NCBI RefSeq assembly: GCF_022012415.1
Contig: NZ_JAKLTR010000004.1
Location: 186,001-250,000, forward strand
DNA: 64,000 bases
Reading direction: 5' to 3'
From: Terrimonas ginsenosidimutans
GTDB lineage: Bacteria > Bacteroidota > Bacteroidia > Chitinophagales > Chitinophagaceae
Positions 9,481 to 18,361 of this stretch are shown piece after piece; position 1 is the stretch's first letter; every line of letters begins with the position of its first letter. The notes beneath the pieces were generated by a model, which was given only the letters and a program-made list of their open reading frames with translations, was not told the DNA's origin and searched no databases. The position numbers were made by a program, and so were the translations under genes.

Positions 9481-10524
9481 ATGTCAGAAGACCGGGAAAT
9501 AACGATTTATGATATTGCAAAGCACCTCGGGATCTCCGCTGCCACTGTCAGCCGTGGCCTGAAGAACAATACCATGATCAGCAAAAGCACCCGGAAGAAA
9601 ATTGCCGACGCCGCGAAAGAACTTGGATATCAGTCGAATACATTTGCCAGCAGCTTACGGAGTAAGAATACACATACATTGGGCGTACTCGTTCCCAGGT
9701 TGAACAGCCACTTCATGTCGTCCGTTCTGGCCGGCATGGAAAAAGCGGCCAGTAAACAGGGCTACAACCTCATTATTGCGCAATCGCTTGAGGACGCCGA
9801 CCGGGAGGTTGTAAACGCCTCCACCATGTTCAATAAACGGGTAGACGGCCTGTTGATCTCCCTTTCCGCTAATACAGAGAATCTCAATCACTTAGATTCA
9901 TTTTTCAAGCGAAAGATCCCGGTTGTGTTCTTTGACCGCGTGCATCCGCACGCAGATACGACCTCCATCATCATAGATAATTATGGTGCAGCCTACAAAG
10001 TCACCTCACACCTGATCCAGCAGGGATGCAAACGCCTCATGCACCTGGGAGGCAATCTCCTCAGGGATGTATACCGCCAGCGCCTGGAGGGCTTTCAACA
10101 GGCTCTTAAAGATCATCACCTCCCTTTTATAGAGGAATTACATATCATCAGTACCCTTTCCGAAGATGCCGGTACCGATGCAGCCAGGTATATCCTCGAC
10201 CTGCCCGTCTCAAAACGACCGGATGGGGTATTTTGCGCCAATGATACGGTGGCCGTTCATTGCATGATCGGTCTGAAAGCGGCCGGACTCCGGATCCCGG
10301 AGGATATCGCCTTTGCTGGTTTTAATAATGACCCGATCAGTAAGGTAGTTGAGCCGAATCTGACGACTGTCGACTACTCCGGCGAGGTCGTCGGTACCAC
10401 GGCTGTCTCTAACCTTATTAGTCACCTCAAGGGAATCAGCGACTTATATATGACAAATCAGATCACTCTCCGGTCAGAACTGATCGTCCGTGCCTCTTCG
10501 GCAAAAATGAGAACTGATATTTAA
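9481..10524 (+). CDS. LacI/GalR-family transcriptional regulator 1
   Basis: Sugar-responsive DNA-binding regulator, 347 residues, normal for the family. The N-terminal helix-turn-helix is ITIYDIAKHLGISAATVSRG (residues 7-26), followed by a hinge helix region (NTFASSLRSKNTHTLGVLVP) and a periplasmic-binding-protein-like effector domain with FDRVHPHADTTSIIIDNYGAA, RPDGVFCANDTVAV and IAFAGFNNDPISKVVEPNLTT motifs. It is first in the rightward xylan block and divergent from susC. A close paralogue follows after 37 bases, and the operator-like sequence before this gene is repeated before the paralogue. It probably represses the xylan genes, including its own, until a xylan-derived ligand binds; the ligand cannot be read from the sequence. 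Confidence 0.95.
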   Translation: MSEDREITIYDIAKHLGISAATVSRGLKNNTMISKSTRKKIADAAKELGYQSNTFASSLRSKNTHTLGVLVPRLNSHFMSSVLAGMEKAASKQGYNLIIAQSLEDADREVVNASTMFNKRVDGLLISLSANTENLNHLDSFFKRKIPVVFFDRVHPHADTTSIIIDNYGAAYKVTSHLIQQGCKRLMHLGGNLLRDVYRQRLEGFQQALKDHHLPFIEELHIISTLSEDAGTDAARYILDLPVSKRPDGVFCANDTVAVHCMIGLKAAGLRIPEDIAFAGFNNDPISKVVEPNLTTVDYSGEVVGTTAVSNLISHLKGISDLYMTNQITLRSELIVRASSAKMRTDI

Positions 10525-10543
10525 TTTTTTTTGCGATCTTCAG

Positions 10544-10555
10544 GCAACCGATTGC
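10544..10555. promoter_or_regulatory. LacI-type operator 2
   Basis: GCAACCGATTGC, identical to operator 1. It ends 6 bases before the ATG of the second LacI gene, so a bound repressor would sit in the leader of that gene and could block transcription across the junction. This suggests auto- or cross-regulation of the pair. Confidence 0.65.
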
Positions 10556-10561
10556 AAAAAA

Positions 10562-11587
10562 ATGAAGCCAAAAAAGGATATAACCATTTATGATATAGCG
10601 GAAAAGCTGAAACTCTCCTCTGCAACCGTCAGCCGGGCTTTGCAAAACCACCCCGCCATAAATAAGAAAACAAAGGAAAAAGTACAGGCCGCCGCTCTAA
10701 CCCTTGGCTACCGCCACAATACCTTTGCAAGTAGTCTCCGTAAACAACAGACCCACACGATCGGCGTGGTCGTTCACGAGCTGAAGAGCAGCTTTATCAC
10801 CTCCGTTCTTGCAGGTATCGAAAAGATCACTTCCGAAGCCGGGTATGATCTGATCATTGCCCACTCTTCCGAAAGCTTCAAAAAAGAAGCAGCAAACGCA
10901 CTCAACCTTTTTCACAAAAGAGTGGACGGCCTCATCGCCTCCCTTTCATTCGATACCACCGGCCTTGAACATTTCAAACCGTTCCAGGAAAAAGGAATTC
11001 CAATCGTCTTCTTCGACCGTGTGGAAGAAAATTCCGAAAGCACAAAAGTTGTCATCGATAACTATAAATGCGGATATGAAGCAACCTCTCACCTGATCAG
11101 CCAGGGATGTAAACGCATTGTACTCGTTACCGCCGACCTGAAGCGTAATGTTTACAAACGCCGCTACATGGGCTATAAAGATGCATTGTTCGACAATGAT
11201 ATTCCTTTTATCGAAAATCATGTCCTGATCAAAGATCTTAGCGAACAGGGTGGTATGGAAGCCGCAAAGCAGATCCTGAAAATGAAACCGCGCCCCGATG
11301 GCGTGTTTGTCACAAACGACTTCTCCGCCGCCGTATGCATGCAAACATTAAAGGAAAATGGCATGAAAGTTCCCGAAGATATCGCCATCGTTGGTTTTAA
11401 TAATGACGCGATCGGAAAGATCGTCGAACCACAGCTTACAACGATTGATTACCCTGGCGTGGATATGGGAACCATCGCCGCCAGGCATTTGATTGATCAC
11501 CTGAAAGGAGTGGCAAGTATTGAAAATACAAGTACGATCGTGATACATTCTGATCTGATCATCCGTAAATCTTCTATGCGCAAATAA
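10562..11587 (+). CDS. LacI/GalR-family transcriptional regulator 2
   Basis: Paralogue of the preceding gene, 341 residues. HTH ITIYDIAEKLKLSSATVSRA at residues 7-26, hinge HNTFASSLRKQQTHTIGVVV, then an effector domain with FFDRVEENSESTKVVIDNYK, RPDGVFVTNDFSAAV and IAIVGFNNDAIGKIVEPQLTT. The recognition-helix stretch (SATVSRAL versus AATVSRGL) is nearly the same as in regulator 1, in keeping with a shared operator, while the effector domains differ more. The two could sense different sugars, for example a xylo-oligosaccharide and a uronate, or form heterodimers; both ideas are inference. The ATG at 10562 follows directly after the operator palindrome. Confidence 0.95.
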   Translation: MKPKKDITIYDIAEKLKLSSATVSRALQNHPAINKKTKEKVQAAALTLGYRHNTFASSLRKQQTHTIGVVVHELKSSFITSVLAGIEKITSEAGYDLIIAHSSESFKKEAANALNLFHKRVDGLIASLSFDTTGLEHFKPFQEKGIPIVFFDRVEENSESTKVVIDNYKCGYEATSHLISQGCKRIVLVTADLKRNVYKRRYMGYKDALFDNDIPFIENHVLIKDLSEQGGMEAAKQILKMKPRPDGVFVTNDFSAAVCMQTLKENGMKVPEDIAIVGFNNDAIGKIVEPQLTTIDYPGVDMGTIAARHLIDHLKGVASIENTSTIVIHSDLIIRKSSMRK

Positions 11588-11589
11588 GC

Positions 11590-11690
11590 ACGAATGGTCG
11601 CCAGCTAACACGAATGCACGCTAATGATAATGGAGATGCCAATTATGAAAATGATACGAATTACGCGAATTACACGAATTACACGAATTA
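11590..11690. repeat. Family-D CGAATTACA-type repeat tract
   Basis: Contains CACGAATGGTCGCC and AACACGAATGCACGC, then four 9-base units CGAATTACG, CGAATTACA, CGAATTACA, CGAATTA at 11657-11690. The period of nine keeps frame, so the tract reads as ITR-ITR-ITR in the gene that starts inside it. CGAATTACA-type tracts are probably intergenic repeats that the downstream gene has partly absorbed. Confidence 0.7.
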
Positions 11691-13849
11691 AGAGAACAAC
11701 AGGGATGATAGTGGCAATGGCTTTGTCCATGCTGCTTGCTATGCAGGCGGGGGCAGAAACAGGTTATGAATTATGGATGCGTTATGTGCCTGTGCAAAAT
11801 CAACCATTGTTGAATTCATACAGACTGCAGATAAATAGTATCGCTGTAAATACCGGATCCCCTACTCTACGCATCGTAAAAAATGAACTGATCTCCGGCC
11901 TCACAGGCTTGCTTGGAAAGAAAATAGATACAACTGGAAAGACTGCTTTAAACGGTATCCTGTCAGCAGAAACCTACAATCCCGCCGGCGTATCAGGCAA
12001 AGCAGGGTTGAAATCCTTGCTGGAGCAAACCGGAGAAGAAGGATTTGTGATCGCCACAAAAACAGTCAATAATAAGAAGCATATCATCATCACCGGGAAT
12101 ACGGACATCGCCGTACTGTATGGCACATTCCATTTTCTCCGGCTGATACAAACTCAACAGAATATCTCTTCCCTTCAGATCATATCAACGCCGAAGATGA
12201 AATTACGGATGCTGAATCATTGGGACAACCTGAACAGAACGGTTGAACGCGGGTATTCAGGTTCTTCTATCTGGAACTGGCATACCTTACCGGGCTATAT
12301 CGATCCGAGATACGTTGACTATGCAAGAGCCAACGCTTCTATTGGCATTAACGGCACCGTGTTAACCAACGTAAATGCCAACGCTACTTTTCTGACACCA
12401 CCTTATCTGCAAAAAGTAAAAGCACTTGCCGATGCATTCAGACCTTACGGCATTAAAGTATATCTCACCGCAAGATTCAGCGCTCCAATAGAGATCGGCA
12501 AACTAAAAACAGCTGATCCTCTTGACCCGCAGGTACAGCAATGGTGGAATGACAAGATCAGTGAAATATACCAGGTGATTCCCGACTTCGGCGGATTTGT
12601 TGTGAAAGCAAACAGCGAAGGGCAGCCAGGTCCGCAGGACTACAAACGCACACATGCAGACGGCGCAAACATGCTAGCCTCCGCCATCGCTCCGCATAAA
12701 GGCATTATCATCTGGCGCGCGTTCGTATACAGTAATGAAAATCCTGTCGACAGGCATAAACAGGCTTATGACGACTTTGTTCCGCTTGATGGAAAATTCA
12801 ACAGCAACGTCATGGTGCAGGTAAAGAATGGGGCAATCGACTTCATGCCACGCGAACCTTTCCATCCGTTATTCGGCGCCATGCCGAAAACACCGTTGAT
12901 GATGGAATTCCAGGTCACACAGGAATATCTCGGCCAGGGAACAACGCTCGCCTTCCTTGCTCCTTTATTTAAAGAAACACTGGAGAGCGATACCTACAGC
13001 AAAGGAAAAGGAAGCACCGTAGCAAAAGTGATCGACGGCAGTGTTGATCAGCATGCACTGAATGGAATGGCAGGCGTATCCAATATCGGCAGCGATATTA
13101 ACTGGACAGGTCACCCGCTCTCGCAGGCAAACTGGTACGCCCTCGGTCGGCTTGCCTGGGATCATTCCCTTTCAAGTGAAAAAATCGCCGAAGAATGGCT
13201 GCGGATGAGTTTCTCCAATAATGCTGCTTTCCTTTCAACCATGATCCCATTGATGTGCAATAGCCGCGAAACCGTTGTCCGATACATGAACCCGATCGGT
13301 TTGCATCATATTATGGGAACGAGTCATCACTATGGACCTGCACCCTGGGTCAGCAATCTGAATCGCCCTGAATGGAATCCAGTGTACTACCATAAGGCCG
13401 ACAGTCTCGGTATCGGTTTCGACCGGACCTCCAAAGGCAGCAATGCACTCGGCCAGTACGCTCCTGAAGTAAGAAAGCTCTGGGAAGATATAAATACCTG
13501 TGAAGAAAAGAACCTTCTCTGGTTTCATCATGTTCCCTGGACGTTCAAAATGAAAAGCGGCCGCAATGTCTGGGAAGAACTTTGCTACAACTACTATACA
13601 GGTGCGGAGAAAGTAAAACAAATGCAGGCCTCGTGGAAAAAGATGCAGCCATTTGTAGACCCGCAACGCTTTGACCAGATCACAATGCTTTTCAACGTTC
13701 AATACGAAGAAGCGATCTGGTGGCGCAATGCCTGCCTGCTGTATTTCCAGACATTCAGCAAAATGCCTATTCCATCGAATTACGAAAAACCAGATAGATC
13801 ACTCGACTATTACAAGAGCCTGCGCTTCCCTTTTGCGCCGGGCATTTAA
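11645..13849 (+). CDS. GH67 alpha-glucuronidase
   Basis: Removes (4-O-methyl-)glucuronic acid from the terminal xylose of xylo-oligosaccharides. About 734 residues from the start at 11645, typical for GH67. An N-terminal alpha/beta region (residues about 100-180) precedes a TIM barrel with MLNHWDNLNRTVERGYSG, FVVKANSEGQPGPQDYKR carrying the expected general-acid Glu, DFMPREPFHP, and MMEFQVTQEYLGQG carrying the second carboxylate. The start is uncertain. ATGs at 11624 and 11645 put a repeat-encoded RITRITRITRIKR segment before the hydrophobic helix (MALSMLLAMQAGAE), giving a long basic signal-peptide n-region. An ATG at 11705 would give a signal without basic residues. First enzyme gene of the rightward operon. 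Confidence 0.95.
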   Translation: MKMIRITRITRITRIKRTTGMIVAMALSMLLAMQAGAETGYELWMRYVPVQNQPLLNSYRLQINSIAVNTGSPTLRIVKNELISGLTGLLGKKIDTTGKTALNGILSAETYNPAGVSGKAGLKSLLEQTGEEGFVIATKTVNNKKHIIITGNTDIAVLYGTFHFLRLIQTQQNISSLQIISTPKMKLRMLNHWDNLNRTVERGYSGSSIWNWHTLPGYIDPRYVDYARANASIGINGTVLTNVNANATFLTPPYLQKVKALADAFRPYGIKVYLTARFSAPIEIGKLKTADPLDPQVQQWWNDKISEIYQVIPDFGGFVVKANSEGQPGPQDYKRTHADGANMLASAIAPHKGIIIWRAFVYSNENPVDRHKQAYDDFVPLDGKFNSNVMVQVKNGAIDFMPREPFHPLFGAMPKTPLMMEFQVTQEYLGQGTTLAFLAPLFKETLESDTYSKGKGSTVAKVIDGSVDQHALNGMAGVSNIGSDINWTGHPLSQANWYALGRLAWDHSLSSEKIAEEWLRMSFSNNAAFLSTMIPLMCNSRETVVRYMNPIGLHHIMGTSHHYGPAPWVSNLNRPEWNPVYYHKADSLGIGFDRTSKGSNALGQYAPEVRKLWEDINTCEEKNLLWFHHVPWTFKMKSGRNVWEELCYNYYTGAEKVKQMQASWKKMQPFVDPQRFDQITMLFNVQYEEAIWWRNACLLYFQTFSKMPIPSNYEKPDRSLDYYKSLRFPFAPGI

Positions 13850-13880
13850 CAAAATCAACGAACCAATAAAGAAGAATTTT

Positions 13881-14621
13881 ATGAAAAGGAAAGTGGCAAT
13901 TGTTACAGGTGGTGGCTCAGGACTGGGCTTCGCGATCGCGGAAAAATTTGTGCAGCAGGGAATCGATACCATCATCGCCGGACGAAATGAACAGAAACTG
14001 AATGAGGCAAAAAATAAACTGGGAGAACTATGCCATACACAGCCCTGTGATGTGACTGATCTCAAATCATTGCCCCAATTTATACAACAGATCGTAGACA
14101 AATTCGGGCAGATAGACATTCTCGTCAACAATGCCGGGATCAATATGAAAAAAGAATTCACCGACGTAACAGATGAAGATTTCCAGCAGGTGATCATGAC
14201 CAACGTGAGCTCTGTGTTCACGCTAAGCCGTGAAGTGGTAAAACAAATGCTGAAACAGGAAAACGGTTGCATCATTAATATCAGTTCCATGGCTGCCCAA
14301 TACGGCATTCCTAAAGTGATCGCCTATTCAGCCAGTAAGACAGCCATTGACGGCATGACCCGCGCCATGGCAGTGGAACTTTCGCCAAAAGGCATCCGTG
14401 TGAATGCGATCGCTCCCGGGTTTATTTATTCTGATATGACCGCGAAAGCGCTGGACAGCGACCCGGAAAGAAAAGCAAAAGTATTCGGACGAACACCAAT
14501 GGGCATCATGGGGCAAGCAGCAGATATCGGTGAAGCCGCATACTTTCTTGCCAGCGATTCAGCAAAATATATCACCGGCGTGATCCTGCCCGTTGACGGC
14601 GGAAACAGCGTCGGCTTCTAA
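13881..14621 (+). CDS. SDR-family NAD(P)-dependent dehydrogenase, uronate/aldonate type
   Basis: Cytoplasmic short-chain dehydrogenase of 246 residues. Nucleotide-binding TGGGSGLG near residue 9, NNAG near 89, catalytic Ser in INISSMAAQYG, and YSASK with the Tyr/Lys pair. The C-terminus ends PVDGGNSVGF. The start at 13881 (MKRKVAIVTGGG) fits the Rossmann beta-1 position; the reading frame is open further upstream into the GH67 gene but without meaning. It is most like gluconate 5-dehydrogenase/FabG-type enzymes. Between two alpha-glucuronidase genes, and with uxuA in the divergent block, a likely job is reduction of fructuronate to mannonate, filling the role of UxuB. That assignment rests on context only. 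Confidence 0.88.
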   Translation: MKRKVAIVTGGGSGLGFAIAEKFVQQGIDTIIAGRNEQKLNEAKNKLGELCHTQPCDVTDLKSLPQFIQQIVDKFGQIDILVNNAGINMKKEFTDVTDEDFQQVIMTNVSSVFTLSREVVKQMLKQENGCIINISSMAAQYGIPKVIAYSASKTAIDGMTRAMAVELSPKGIRVNAIAPGFIYSDMTAKALDSDPERKAKVFGRTPMGIMGQAADIGEAAYFLASDSAKYITGVILPVDGGNSVGF

Positions 14622-14630
14622 AATAACTGT

Positions 14631-17171
14631 ATGAAAAAACGTCTTCTTCTTTTTATCACGACGGTACTCGCCATTTATGGACAGGCACAGTCACTTATTT
14701 CAGAAAAAGCCTCACCGTTATTCTTTTCTTTGAAGGAAGCAACGATCTGCGTTGACCCGAATGATCATGAACTGGTTCGCCAATCAGCTATATTATTACA
14801 AACCGATCTTGAAAAAGTGACCGGTATCAAACCAGCGATCAGCTCAACGATCACAGGGAAAACAAGTATCGTGATCGGATCAGCAGACAGATCTTCATTG
14901 ATCAGATCATTGGCAGCAAAGAAGACGATCAATCTCACTGGCATCAACCAGCAATGGGAAGCATTTACCTGGAAGAGCAACAATAACCAGTTGATCATCG
15001 CAGGCAGCGACAGGCGCGGAACCGCATTCGGCGTATTCGAACTCTCCAAACAGATCGGAGTTTCGCCGTGGTATTGGTGGGCAGATGTGCCGGTTAAAGC
15101 AAAGAAGGAACTTTTTTTCAAAAAGAATCAAACCCATACTGATAAGCCTTCCGTAAAATACCGTGGCATCTTTATCAATGATGAAGCCCCGGCTTTATCA
15201 GGATGGAGCAAAGAAAAATTCGGCGGCTTCAACCACTTCTTCTACGAAAAAGTATTCGAACTGATCCTTCGTCTGAAAGGCAACTATCTCTGGCCGGCCA
15301 TGTGGGGAAATGCATTTTATGACGATGATTCACTCAATATAAAAATGGCCGATAAATACGGGATCGTGATCGGAACCTCCCATCATGAACCGCTGATGCG
15401 TGCGCACGATGAATGGAGAAGGCACGGTACAGGTAAATGGAATTACGACAGCAATAAAGTAAAACTCCAGGAATTCTGGCGCGGGGGAATGCAAAGAGCT
15501 ACCAATGAAAAGATCGTATCTGTCGGGATGCGTGGCGATGGAGACGAACCAATGTCCAGGGAAACAGCAACCGATCTCCTGGAAAGAATCGTAAAAGACC
15601 AGCGGGAGATCATTGCAGACGTAACCGGAAAGCCTGCCGAACAAACACCACAGCTTTGGGCATTATACAAAGAAGTACAGGATTACTACGACAAAGGCAT
15701 GCGTGTACCCGACGATGTGACCTTACTGCTTTGTGATGATAACTGGGGAAATCTCCGTAAACTTCCCAAACCAACAGATAAGAAACGAAAAGGCGGTTAT
15801 GGGATTTATTATCACTTCGATTATGTCGGCGGACCAAGAAACTACAAATGGCTGAACACAAATCCGCTTCCCCGCGTTTGGGAACAAATGCATCTCGCCT
15901 GGAAGCATGATGTAAAAGATATCTGGATCGTGAATGTGGGAGATATCAAACCAATGGAATTGCCGATCTCCTTCTTTCTCGATTATGCATGGAATCCTGA
16001 TAAGATCGGGCCAACGGATATACAGAAATATACAGATAGCTGGGCGGCTGCTCAGTTTGGAACAGAACATTCAAAAGAAATAGGTGAGATTCTTGCCAAA
16101 TATGCAAAATTCAATGGCAGAAGAAAACCAGAATTACTGGACGCAAGGACATACACCCTGCCTTCCGAATGGCATACAGTTGTAAATGACTATAACGACC
16201 TACTCAAAAAAACAGAACAGATCAACTCACAGCTTCCGGCTGCATATAAAGATGCATTCTTCCAGCTTGTACTTCATCCCGTAAAAGCCTGCGCAAACCT
16301 GAACGAGATGTATTATAATGCAGCACTTAACAAAAACGCCTCTACTAATAAATGGATAGAAGCTAATGGTTACGCAGACAATGTCAGAAAGCTCTATGAA
16401 AATGATTCCCTGATCACACTTCAGTACCATCAGTTAAATGGAGGAAAGTGGAACCACATGATGAGCCAGAAACACATCGGCTACACCTCCTGGCAGGAAC
16501 CAAGATGGCAGCGTATGCCCGCAGTCACCTATCTTCCAGCAGACTCAGCTGTAGCACCATCCGATTCGGTCTTAGCATACATTCAACCTCATTTAACAGC
16601 CGGTACAAAATCACGGGGAAATACCTTCTTAGAAAAACAAGGATCGGGTGTATCTATCGACGCTACCAACTATACAACTGCTGTAAACGCTGGTCCTGTT
16701 AAATGGCAGATCCTGCCCGATCATGGAAGAACAGCTTCAGCCATCACGGCATTTCCTGTAACCGCACCAGCTCAAACGCCCCGAAAGACCAGTCCACATC
16801 TGCAATACGATGTATTCACCTCCAGCACGGGAGATTTCTCCATACACACGTATCACTCTCCTTCCCTCAATTTTTATTCATCTGAAGAAGGTCTGCAGTA
16901 CGCCATCTCCATTGACGACGAAACGCCACAGATCATCTCTATTAATAAAGAAGATAAGAACTCTATCAGCGGGATCTGGAATAAATGGGTATCGGAAAGC
17001 ATCATTATCAAAACGACCAAACATAAAATATCCAAACCGGGAATGCACACAGTGAAATACTGGATGGTAACCCCGGGACCGGTCTTGCAAAAGATCGTTG
17101 TAGATTTCGGTAATGTAAAGCCATCTTATCTCGGTCCTGAAGAAACGATTCTCACAAAAGAAAAAAAATGA
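14631..17171 (+). CDS. GH115 alpha-glucuronidase
   Basis: Exported enzyme that removes (methyl)glucuronic acid from internal as well as terminal xyloses of glucuronoxylan, thus complementing GH67. 846 residues. Signal peptide MKKRLLLFITTVLAIYGQAQ, an N-terminal GH67-like domain (residues about 30-165), then the GH115 catalytic barrel with RGIFINDEAPALSGW, NYLWPAMWGNAFYDDD, GTSHHEPLMRAHDEW, VSVGMRGDGDEPM and LLCDDNWGNLRKLP, followed by an all-helical part and a C-terminal beta-sandwich from about residue 690. The gene follows the SDR stop after 9 bases and precedes the second GH10 gene by 4 bases, so they are cotranscribed. Confidence 0.95.
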   Translation: MKKRLLLFITTVLAIYGQAQSLISEKASPLFFSLKEATICVDPNDHELVRQSAILLQTDLEKVTGIKPAISSTITGKTSIVIGSADRSSLIRSLAAKKTINLTGINQQWEAFTWKSNNNQLIIAGSDRRGTAFGVFELSKQIGVSPWYWWADVPVKAKKELFFKKNQTHTDKPSVKYRGIFINDEAPALSGWSKEKFGGFNHFFYEKVFELILRLKGNYLWPAMWGNAFYDDDSLNIKMADKYGIVIGTSHHEPLMRAHDEWRRHGTGKWNYDSNKVKLQEFWRGGMQRATNEKIVSVGMRGDGDEPMSRETATDLLERIVKDQREIIADVTGKPAEQTPQLWALYKEVQDYYDKGMRVPDDVTLLLCDDNWGNLRKLPKPTDKKRKGGYGIYYHFDYVGGPRNYKWLNTNPLPRVWEQMHLAWKHDVKDIWIVNVGDIKPMELPISFFLDYAWNPDKIGPTDIQKYTDSWAAAQFGTEHSKEIGEILAKYAKFNGRRKPELLDARTYTLPSEWHTVVNDYNDLLKKTEQINSQLPAAYKDAFFQLVLHPVKACANLNEMYYNAALNKNASTNKWIEANGYADNVRKLYENDSLITLQYHQLNGGKWNHMMSQKHIGYTSWQEPRWQRMPAVTYLPADSAVAPSDSVLAYIQPHLTAGTKSRGNTFLEKQGSGVSIDATNYTTAVNAGPVKWQILPDHGRTASAITAFPVTAPAQTPRKTSPHLQYDVFTSSTGDFSIHTYHSPSLNFYSSEEGLQYAISIDDETPQIISINKEDKNSISGIWNKWVSESIIIKTTKHKISKPGMHTVKYWMVTPGPVLQKIVVDFGNVKPSYLGPEETILTKEKK

Positions 17172-17175
17172 TTGC

Positions 17176-18294
17176 ATGCATATAAAATTGATTCCCGCCA
17201 TAGCACTGACTGCCGCTTTTCTGGCAGCTGGCTGCTCGAGCGCACAAAAAACCACATCAGGCGGCAGCATCGCTTCCCTGAAAGAAACGTTTAAAGATGA
17301 CTTCCTCATCGGGACAGCTTTGAATGCTCAACAGATCGAAGAGAAAGATCCGGCGGCGGATAAACTCGTCAAACAACAATTCAACGCCGCCACTCCCGAG
17401 AACATCATGAAAGCAGAGATCATTCATCCTGAATGGAACCGGTATGATTTCACGCTGGCAGACAAACTCGTTGACTACGGGAAGAAGAACAATATCCAGA
17501 TCACAGCACACACCCTGATCTGGCACAGTCAGCTTCCCCGCTTCGCCAGCCGTATCCAAAGCGTTGACTCATTCAAGACATTCTTCAATAATCATATAGA
17601 AACCGTTGCCAGCCGCTATAAAGACAAAGTACTTTCCTGGGATGTAGTAAATGAAGCGCTGAATGAAGACGGTACCATGCGCAAGTCGATCTTTCTTGAC
17701 AGGCTCGGCCCCGACTTTGTAACAGAAGCATTTCGCTTAGCGGCAAAAGCATCTCCGGGTACTGAATTGTACTACAACGATTATAATAACGAACAACCAG
17801 CCAAACGCGCCGGTTGCATCGCGATCATCAAAAAGATACAGGCCGCAGGTGTTCGTATCGATGGTGTCGGCATTCAGGGCCACTGGCATCTCGGGAAGAT
17901 CCCGCTGAAGTTCATTGAAGAAAGCATCGAACAATATGCCGCACTCGGTTTGAAAGTAGCGATCACTGAACTCGATGTTGAAATACTTCCCCGCAACTTC
18001 CAGGGTGCCGATGTAAGCTCAAGAATGGCGAACACCCCGGGAATGAATCCCTATCCAAACGGCTTACCAGATAGCATTCAGCAACAGCTCGCGAAAGATT
18101 ACGAAGCGTTGTTCAATCTCTTCCTGAAGCATAAAGACAAGATCTCGCGCGTTACCTTCTGGGGAGTGGATGACGGACAAAGCTGGCTGAATGACTGGCC
18201 TGTTCGTGGAAGAACGAACTACCCACTTCTGTTCGACCGTAAATTCCAGCCAAAACCCGCTTTCTTCAAAGTCATTGAAACAAAAAAAAAGTGA
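17176..18294 (+). CDS. GH10 endo-beta-1,4-xylanase lipoprotein, single domain
   Basis: Xylanase of 372 residues with a lipoprotein signal (LAAGCSSAQK). It has only the GH10 barrel and no CBM, unlike the xylanase at 2472-4070. Key motifs are TPENIMKAEIIHPEWNRYDF, HTLIWHSQLPRF, WDVVNEALNEDG with acid/base E160, GIQGHWHL, ITELDVEILPR with the nucleophile Glu near 265, and TFWGVDDGQSWLN near the end. Its compact form and position beside the glucuronidases and symporter suggest a periplasmic enzyme trimming imported oligosaccharides, while the CBM-bearing enzyme acts at the surface. This division of labour is inference. It starts 4 bases after the GH115 stop. Confidence 0.96.
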   Translation: MHIKLIPAIALTAAFLAAGCSSAQKTTSGGSIASLKETFKDDFLIGTALNAQQIEEKDPAADKLVKQQFNAATPENIMKAEIIHPEWNRYDFTLADKLVDYGKKNNIQITAHTLIWHSQLPRFASRIQSVDSFKTFFNNHIETVASRYKDKVLSWDVVNEALNEDGTMRKSIFLDRLGPDFVTEAFRLAAKASPGTELYYNDYNNEQPAKRAGCIAIIKKIQAAGVRIDGVGIQGHWHLGKIPLKFIEESIEQYAALGLKVAITELDVEILPRNFQGADVSSRMANTPGMNPYPNGLPDSIQQQLAKDYEALFNLFLKHKDKISRVTFWGVDDGQSWLNDWPVRGRTNYPLLFDRKFQPKPAFFKVIETKKK

Positions 18295-18361
18295 GAAACT
18301 GTAATTCATTTCAACCTGTTCAACCTATCAAACCTCAGCGATCATCACATAAAAAAACAAC

